Position numbers and translations under genes: made by a program. From Bradyrhizobium liaoningense (GTDB lineage Bacteria > Pseudomonadota > Alphaproteobacteria > Rhizobiales > Xanthobacteraceae), in the NCBI RefSeq assembly GCF_018130825.1, contig NZ_JAFCJS010000011.1, positions 1-64,000 on the forward strand: DNA of 64,000 nt, in the 5' to 3' direction. Position 1 is the stretch's first letter, and the number at the start of each line of letters is the position of its first letter. This document shows positions 59,050 through 64,000 of the stretch, piece by piece. The notes beneath the pieces were generated by a model. The model did not search any database, had not been told where the DNA came from, and saw only the letters and a list, made by a program, of their open reading frames with translations.

Positions 59050-59199
59050 GATAGAGGCCCTTAACCTCAGTACAATTGAGCAGGGAATGCGCTCGCCCTA
59101 GCGTGGCTGCATTCGGCGCCCTGGCGCTGGTGGCATTGGGACCTCCATAACCTCGGCGCAAGACGGCCACCCCTGTCCGGTCGTCTGCGCCGCTTTTTT
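59050..59199 (+). ncRNA. Candidate structured small RNA with a strong terminator
   Basis: A gene-poor 350-bp stretch contains several predicted hairpins (GAATGC/GCATTC at about 59095-59115, GGCGCC repeats) and ends in a stable stem CGGCGCA...TGCGCCG plus AGACG/CGTCT (59154-59192) followed by a TTTTTT run at 59194-59199. CTTACC...TATCCT about 59020-59045 could be the promoter. It precedes the NYN-domain gene at 59296. No RNA family is recognised; it could instead be a 5' leader with a terminator. Confidence 0.4.
59154..59199 (+). terminator. Intrinsic terminator with six-T run
   Basis: Stem CGGCGCA-AGACG pairing with CGTCT-GCGCCG around a CC-rich loop, directly followed by C and TTTTTT. It is the strongest intrinsic terminator in the window. 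It lies about 100 bp before the NYN-domain gene. Confidence 0.8.
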
Positions 59200-59295
59200 A
59201 GCTGGCCATCGGCGCCTTCGGTGTTTTGCCGCCGATACACCGTGCCTTGGCGGCGAGACCGGCTGGCTTCGTGCGGAACTGGAGATTTGTGCATA

Positions 59296-59907
59296 ATGTC
59301 TTCAATTGGGAAGATCGCACTCTTTATCGATGGCTCCAATCTCTATGCCACCTCCAAGGCGCTCGGCTTCGACATCGACTACAGGCGCCTGCTCAGCGAG
59401 TTTCAAAGCCGGGGCACGCTGCTGCGCGCCTTCTACTACACGACCGTCGTCGAGGATCAGGAGTTCTCGTCAATTCGTCCGTTGATCGATTGGCTCGATT
59501 ACAACGGATACACCGTCGTCACCAAGCTCACCAAGGAGTTCGTCGACGCCACTACCGGCCGCCGCAAGGTGAAGGGCAGCATGGATGTCGATCTCGCCGT
59601 GAGCGCGATGGAACTTGCCGAACACGTCGATCAGATCGTGTTGTTCTCGGGCGATGGGGATTTTCGTTCGCTGGTGGAAAGCCTGCAACGCCGCGGTGTC
59701 CGCGTGACAGTCGTCTCCACACTCTCCACTCAGCCGCCCATGATCGCCGACGACCTGCGCCGGCAGGCGGACGTCTTTATCGATTTGGCTGAGCTGAAAC
59801 AAAAGGTGGGGCGCGATCCGGTCGACCGCCCGGCATCGCGCGAGGTGCGGCAGCCACCGCAATTCCTCGCGCGCGGAACGGTCAAACGCGACGACCGGGT
59901 CGAGTGA
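59296..59907 (+). CDS. NYN-domain (LabA/DUF88-like) protein
   Basis: About 203 residues from ATG 59296. KIALFIDGSNLYATSKALGF, RAFYYTTVVEDQEFSSIRPL, KGSMDVDLAVSAMELAEHVD and VLFSGDGDFRSLVESLQRRG show the conserved Asp residues of the NYN/PIN-like nuclease fold (D in IDGSN, DVDLA, GDGDF). NYN proteins are putative RNA-processing enzymes. It has no functional link to the surrounding aromatic-catabolism genes that I can see. Confidence 0.85.
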   Translation: MSSIGKIALFIDGSNLYATSKALGFDIDYRRLLSEFQSRGTLLRAFYYTTVVEDQEFSSIRPLIDWLDYNGYTVVTKLTKEFVDATTGRRKVKGSMDVDLAVSAMELAEHVDQIVLFSGDGDFRSLVESLQRRGVRVTVVSTLSTQPPMIADDLRRQADVFIDLAELKQKVGRDPVDRPASREVRQPPQFLARGTVKRDDRVE

Positions 59908-59931
59908 CCCTGCGCGACGACCGCCGGATCC

Positions 59932-60558
59932 TCACACGTCGAAGAACACCGTCTCCTCCGGCCCCTGCAAGTTGATCGTGAAGGAATACACGACCTTGCC
60001 GGCGCGCTCGCTGCGCGTCGCGATCAACGTCTTGCGGCGCGCCGGCTGCTCGATCAGGTTGAGCACGGGATCGGCGGCATTGGCGGCCTCTTCGTCCGAG
60101 AAATAGAGCCGCGTGTTGAGACCGATATTGATTCCGCGCGCGACGATCCAGACATTGACGTGCGGCGCGCATTTGTGCCCCGTCTTGTCGGTGATCGCGC
60201 CGGGCTTGATGGTCTCGAAGGTGACGAGGCCGCTGTCGAAGTCGGAGCCGGCGCGGCCCCAGCCGCGAAACTCCTGTTCCAGCGCGCCGGTCGAGCGATC
60301 CGCCGGATGGTTGTAGCGGCCGGCCGCATTGGCCTGCCAGATTTCCAGCAGCACGTCGCGCAGCGGCGTACCGCTGCCGTCGAGCACCCTGCCTTCCAGC
60401 GTGATGCGTTCGCCCTTGGTGTTCGGCGTCACCAGCACGTTGGAAAAGTTCTTCTCGAAGATGTCGAAGCCGGCCATGGCCGGGATCAGGCCGATATGGA
60501 CGTAGGGCCCGGCGGTCTGCGAGGCGGTTTCCTTGAGATAGTTGAGCGGCTGCGGCAT
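59932..60558 (-). CDS. pcaG: Protocatechuate 3,4-dioxygenase alpha subunit
   Basis: 208 residues from ATG 60558. MPQPLNYLKETASQTAGPYV is the PcaG signature. The core EIWQANAAGRYNHPADRSTG and APHVNVWIVARGINIGLNTR LYFSDEEAANAADPVLN complete it. Together with PcaH it cleaves protocatechuate to 3-carboxy-cis,cis-muconate. It starts 4 bp after the pcaH stop. Confidence 0.95.
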   Translation of the reverse strand: MPQPLNYLKETASQTAGPYVHIGLIPAMAGFDIFEKNFSNVLVTPNTKGERITLEGRVLDGSGTPLRDVLLEIWQANAAGRYNHPADRSTGALEQEFRGWGRAGSDFDSGLVTFETIKPGAITDKTGHKCAPHVNVWIVARGINIGLNTRLYFSDEEAANAADPVLNLIEQPARRKTLIATRSERAGKVVYSFTINLQGPEETVFFDV

Positions 60559-60562
60559 GGAC

Positions 60563-61351
60563 TTAGTTCCCCGCGGTGCGATTTTCGAAATAGGTGGAGC
60601 GCTGGCCGCGCAGGACGATGTCGAAGCGATAGGCGAGCGAGTCGAACGGCGTCGAGGCGTTGAGGTCGAGCGGCGCGACCAGACGGTCGAGCGCATCCTT
60701 GTCCGGAATCGTCGTCAGGATCGGGCAGACCGGGATCAGGGGATCGCCCTCGAAATACATCTGGGTGATCAGCCGCTGCGCAAAGCCCGAGCCGAACACC
60801 GAGAAGTGGATGTGGGCGGGGCGCCAGCTGTTGACGTAGTTGCGCCAGGGATAGGGACCCGGCTTCACGGTGCGGAAATAATAATAGCCGGTGTCATCGG
60901 TCAGCGCGCGGCCGCAGCCGCCGAAGTTCGGATCGACCGGCGCCAGATACGTGTCCTTCTTGTGCCGGTAGCGGCCGCCGGCATTGGCCTGCCAGAATTC
61001 GACCAGCGTGTTCGGAACGCCCCGGCCGGTCTCGTCCAGTACGCGGCCGTGCACGATGATGCGTTCGCCGACGGGATCGCCGTCCTTGGCGTAGTTGCGG
61101 ATCAGGTCGTTGTCGAGCGGACCGAGATCGTTGTGGCCGAACACCGGCCCGGTGATCTCCGAGACCGAGTTCTCCAGCGACAACAGCGCCTGGCGCGGGG
61201 AGCGCAGCACCGAGGATTTGTAGCCGGGCGCGTGCGCCGGCGGATGGATGGAACGGTCGCGCTGGAAGAAGCCGCCATCGCCGAGCGGCGACGCGAACGG
61301 CTCGGGGCGGTTGAGGCGGGGATCCTGCAAGGCTGGCGCCTGGGCATTCAT
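60563..61351 (-). CDS. pcaH: Protocatechuate 3,4-dioxygenase beta subunit
   Basis: 262 residues. The iron-ligand region is intact: Tyr in GGRYRHKKDTYLAP, Tyr in RTVKPGPYPWRNYVNSW, and the two His of RPAHIHFSVFG. LVEFWQANAGGR and PNFGGCGRALTDDTGYYYFR are typical. Slightly longer at its N-terminus than commonly seen (about 20 extra residues). It forms the catalytic subunit with PcaG. It is divergent from the LysR-type regulator. Confidence 0.95.
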   Translation of the reverse strand: MNAQAPALQDPRLNRPEPFASPLGDGGFFQRDRSIHPPAHAPGYKSSVLRSPRQALLSLENSVSEITGPVFGHNDLGPLDNDLIRNYAKDGDPVGERIIVHGRVLDETGRGVPNTLVEFWQANAGGRYRHKKDTYLAPVDPNFGGCGRALTDDTGYYYFRTVKPGPYPWRNYVNSWRPAHIHFSVFGSGFAQRLITQMYFEGDPLIPVCPILTTIPDKDALDRLVAPLDLNASTPFDSLAYRFDIVLRGQRSTYFENRTAGN

Positions 61352-61448
61352 CGGCGTTGTCTCTCCCTTGGGCGTCCCGGGGTCCGGGTGCGCGGCTTAT
61401 TGAACGATAATGCCGCCACCTATTCTCAAGATAAATAGATCGATTATA
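61352..61448. promoter_or_regulatory. pcaH/LysR divergent promoter with LysR-box-like dyad
   Basis: 97 bp. TTAT-N6-ATAA at 61397-61410 is a LysR-box-like dyad (T-N11-A type), 46 bp upstream of the pcaH start, and an AT-rich GATAAATAGATCGATTATAA follows near the LysR gene start. Likely a shared operator for both genes. Confidence 0.5.
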
Positions 61449-62378
61449 ATGAATTCCATGAAAGAAATCGATCATTTGGCCCTCGACGGCCACGCCCTCG
61501 AATTGTTCCTCGCGGTGCTGGAGGAAGGCTCGGTGACGGCGGCTGCGACACGGCTCGGCCTGACGCAATCCGCCGTCAGCCACGGCCTGAACAAGCTGCG
61601 GCGGATCGCGGGCGATCCGCTGTTCGCCAAGTCCGGGCGCGGCATCGTCGCCACAGCGCACGCGCAAGCCCTCGCGGCGAAGGCGCGTGCGCTGATCGAC
61701 GAGATGCGCAGCTTCGCCGGCGGCGTCAGCTTCGCGCCGGCGCGGGCGCAGCTGTCGCTGACGATCGCCGCCAACGACTTCCAGCGCGACCTTCTGCTGC
61801 CGCGCTTCTTCGATCATGTCGCCGGCCAGGTGAAGAGCCTGAACCTGCGCGTCATCCCCTCGCAATCCCCCTCGCCCGCCATGCTGCGCGAAAACCGCTG
61901 CGATCTCATGATCACGCCGCTGCCGCCGTCCGGCGTCGACATCGTGCAGAAGCGGCTGCTCAGCGATCACTACGTCTGCTACTACGATCCCAAGGCGCGC
62001 GCGGCGCCTTCCGACCGCAATGCCTATCTCGCGGCGCGCCACATCACCGTCGTCTATACCGACAACGAGCGGCTCGACTTCGACCGCCGCCTGGCCGCCA
62101 ATGGATTCCACCGCGACATCGCGATCTCGGTGCCGAGCTTTTCCGGCGTGCCTTCGTTCCTGCGCGGCTCGCAGATGCTCGCGAGCATGCCGAGCCTGCT
62201 CGCGTCCGGCGTGATGGGCGGCTTCGCGCAAACGCGCATTCCATTGGCGTCGCGCACACGGACGCTGGCCGAGCTGCCGATGTTCATGGTCTGGCACCAG
62301 CGCTACCAGAAGGACCCGGCGCATCGCTGGATTCGAAGCCAGCTCGAAACCGTCGCAACGACCGCAGCCGGAGACTGA
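61449..62378 (+). CDS. LysR-family transcriptional regulator (PcaQ-like by position)
   Basis: About 309 residues from ATG 61449 (ATG 61458 also possible). N-terminal winged helix with HALELFLAVLEEGSVTAAATRLGLTQ SAVSHGLNKLRRIAGDPLF, then a typical effector domain (LSLTIAANDFQRDLLLPRFF, SPAMLRENRCDLMITPLPPS). LysR-type regulator divergent from pcaHG; the coinducer is probably a protocatechuate pathway intermediate. PcaQ identity is by context only. Confidence 0.85.
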   Translation: MNSMKEIDHLALDGHALELFLAVLEEGSVTAAATRLGLTQSAVSHGLNKLRRIAGDPLFAKSGRGIVATAHAQALAAKARALIDEMRSFAGGVSFAPARAQLSLTIAANDFQRDLLLPRFFDHVAGQVKSLNLRVIPSQSPSPAMLRENRCDLMITPLPPSGVDIVQKRLLSDHYVCYYDPKARAAPSDRNAYLAARHITVVYTDNERLDFDRRLAANGFHRDIAISVPSFSGVPSFLRGSQMLASMPSLLASGVMGGFAQTRIPLASRTRTLAELPMFMVWHQRYQKDPAHRWIRSQLETVATTAAGD

Positions 62379-62458
62379 GCTCCCGCTCCGAATTCGCGGA
62401 AGCCTGCCCCTCGCGGAACCCACTGGTTGCCTCGCGATGGGCACGCTAGAATTGCCCC

Positions 62459-63763
62459 ATGACAGTGACCGACATTGCGAGCCGGACCTACAATCACAGC
62501 TGGCGGCTGGATCCCATCATCCGCAGCCTGCTTGATACCGACTTCTACAAGCTATTGATGTTGCAGATGATTCGGGAAGATTACCCGGATCAGCGGGTGA
62601 CCTTCTCGGTCATCAACCGCTCGCGCCATGTGCGGCTCGCCGAGATCATCGACGAGGGCGAGCTGCGCGCCCAGCTCGACCACGCCCGCACCATCCGCTT
62701 CACCAAGAAAGAGCTGATCTGGCTGGCCGGTAACACGTTCTACGGCAAGACCCACATGTTCTCGGCGGATTTCATCCGCTGGCTCGCCGAATTCCGCCTT
62801 CCCGAGTACGAGTTGCGCAAGGTCGACGGCCAATACGAATTGCACTTCCACGGACCGTGGACCCACACCTCGATGTGGGAGATTCCGGCGCTCGCGATCC
62901 TGAACGAGCTGCGCTCGCGCGCGGCGATGAAGGGCCGCGGCCGCTTCGAGCTCGACGTGCTCTATGCCCGCGCCAAGGCCAAGCTGTGGACCAAGGTCGA
63001 GCGGCTGCGCAAGCTGGAGAACTTGCGGCTCTCCGACTTCGGCACCCGCCGCCGCCACGGCTTCCTCTGGCAGCGCTGGTGCGTCGAGGCGGTGAAGGAA
63101 GGCCTCGGGCCCTCTTTCATCGGCACGTCCAATGTGCTGCTCGCGATGGACAACGATCTCGAAGCGATCGGCACCAACGCGCATGAGCTGCCGATGGTCG
63201 CCGCTGCGCTCGCCAAGGACGACGAGGAGTTGCGCTGGGCGCCCTATCGCATCCTCGACCAGTGGCGGCAGACCTATGGCGGCAACCTGCTGATCGCGCT
63301 GCCCGATGCCTTCGGCACCAAGGCTTTCCTGCGCGATGCGCCGGAATGGGTCGCCGACTGGACCGGCTTCCGCCCCGACAGCGCGCCGCCGATCCAGGCC
63401 GGCGAGGAGATCATCGCCTGGTGGGAGAAGAAGGGCCGCAACCCAAGGGACAAGCTGCTCGTCTTTTCCGACGCGATGGATGTCGGCTCGATCGAGGAGA
63501 CCTATCACCATTTCACCGGCCGGGTGCGGCTCTCCTTCGGCTGGGGCACCAATCTCACCAACGACTTCGTCGGCTGCACCCCGGACGGCTCGTTCGATCT
63601 CGATCCGATCTCGCTGGTCTGCAAGGTGTCCTCGGTCGACGGCCATCCGGCCGTCAAGCTCTCCGACAATCCGGAGAAGGCAACCGGCCTGCCCTCGGAG
63701 ATCGAGCGTTATCTGCGCGTGTTCGGCGACGCCGGCCGCGTACGCAAGCCGGTGCTGGTCTAG
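62459..63763 (+). CDS. pncB: Nicotinate phosphoribosyltransferase
   Basis: 434 residues. LLDTDFYKLLMLQMIREDYP, FTKKELIWLAGNTFYG, FELDVLYARAKAKLWTKVER, FGTRRRHGFLWQRWCVEAVK, PSFIGTSNVLLAMDNDLEAI GTNAHELPMVAAAL, FSDAMDVGSIEETYHHFTGR and FGWGTNLTNDF are the canonical PncB motifs. It makes nicotinate mononucleotide from nicotinate and PRPP with ATP, the NAD salvage step. Start ATG 62459. Confidence 0.95.
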   Translation: MTVTDIASRTYNHSWRLDPIIRSLLDTDFYKLLMLQMIREDYPDQRVTFSVINRSRHVRLAEIIDEGELRAQLDHARTIRFTKKELIWLAGNTFYGKTHMFSADFIRWLAEFRLPEYELRKVDGQYELHFHGPWTHTSMWEIPALAILNELRSRAAMKGRGRFELDVLYARAKAKLWTKVERLRKLENLRLSDFGTRRRHGFLWQRWCVEAVKEGLGPSFIGTSNVLLAMDNDLEAIGTNAHELPMVAAALAKDDEELRWAPYRILDQWRQTYGGNLLIALPDAFGTKAFLRDAPEWVADWTGFRPDSAPPIQAGEEIIAWWEKKGRNPRDKLLVFSDAMDVGSIEETYHHFTGRVRLSFGWGTNLTNDFVGCTPDGSFDLDPISLVCKVSSVDGHPAVKLSDNPEKATGLPSEIERYLRVFGDAGRVRKPVLV

Positions 63764-64000
63764 CAATTCTCTCGATCGGGTAAACCGCAGACGACGAATG
63801 CGCGGCATTGGCTCGCCGACACCGCGTCAGTTCCGCTTTCTCGGCATTTGAAGCGATCTCCGTCCATCCACTTCACGACGTCTTCACCCTGCGATGCGGT
63901 CCTGCGCTGTTTTCAGCCGGGGTTAAGCAACCTTCTCCTCTACTTGGCGTTGCAGGCGCAACGCTCCACTGGGGGTCGTTGAGCGATTTGGGGAACGCAG
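63764..64000. other. 237-bp right-end intergenic stretch
   Basis: No convincing gene, RNA or repeat was seen. It may contain the promoter of the next gene beyond the window. Confidence 0.4.

Noticed and set aside
59050..59199. Possible 6S, SRP (4.5S) or permuted tmRNA.
   Set aside because: The SRP core GGAAGGAAGCAGCC and a T-arm GTTCGAATC are absent, and no 6S-like closing stem was found because the 3' end pairs with itself.
1..64000. tRNA or rRNA genes, insertion sequences, phage integrase or att sites.
   Set aside because: No T-arm-like GTTCGAATC/GTTCAAATC with matching stems, no rRNA and no transposase or integrase motifs were found.

Overview
The window looks like a chromosomal segment of a slow-growing rhizobial alphaproteobacterium, most likely Bradyrhizobium. 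This rests on the high GC content, the GTG/TTG starts, a family of GAGCATGATCCGG-type palindromic repeats that I associate with Bradyrhizobium and relatives, the alphaproteobacterial chemotaxis gene order, and the pobA/pcaGH aromatic-acid genes. No tRNA, rRNA, CRISPR array, transposase or integrase was recognised.

Region 1 (1-35.1 kb) is a large surface-polysaccharide locus. It has nucleotide-sugar genes (gmd start, a UDP-glucuronate 4-epimerase-like enzyme), five GT4 glycosyltransferases, a Wza-like outer-membrane export lipoprotein, two Wzx-type flippases, two Wzy/ligase-type membrane proteins, three acyltransferase-3 proteins, a CysE-like hexapeptide acetyltransferase, a Wzz/BY-kinase co-polymerase and a polyprenyl-phosphate sugar-phosphate transferase. 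Three proteins look like clan-A glycoside hydrolases. One of them is the N-terminal part of a 1453-residue repeat protein with an RTX-like C-terminus. The operon at 26.7-33.5 kb also carries a transglutaminase-like cysteine protease (BTLCP/LapG family) flanked by two secreted proteins that are paralogues of each other. Between 18.7 and 19.4 kb there is an old 320-bp-period tandem duplication covering the facing 3' ends of two convergent genes.

Region 2 (35.4-40.9 kb) holds short, mostly unconnected genes: a PPP-type phosphatase, a VanZ-like protein, small membrane or secreted proteins, a small Myb/SANT-like protein and a GrlR-like protein.

Region 3 (41.0-56.6 kb) is signalling. One minus-strand chemotaxis run reads STAS, cheY, cheA, cheW, mcp, cheW, mcp, cheR, cheB, then a soluble receptor-like protein with two degenerate receptor-tip motifs. 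Divergent from it are an HD-GYP response regulator, then a secreted protein and a CHASE2-adenylate cyclase.

Region 4 (56.8-63.8 kb) is the protocatechuate branch of aromatic catabolism: pobA with a divergent AraC regulator, and pcaHG with a divergent LysR regulator. A NYN-domain gene and a possible structured RNA sit between them, and pncB follows.

How it fits together (inference): region 1 assembles lipid-linked repeat units, flips, polymerises and exports them, with hydrolases, acyltransferases and a protease tailoring the surface. Region 3 couples chemotaxis to cyclic-nucleotide signalling. Region 4 converts 4-hydroxybenzoate to protocatechuate and opens the ring.
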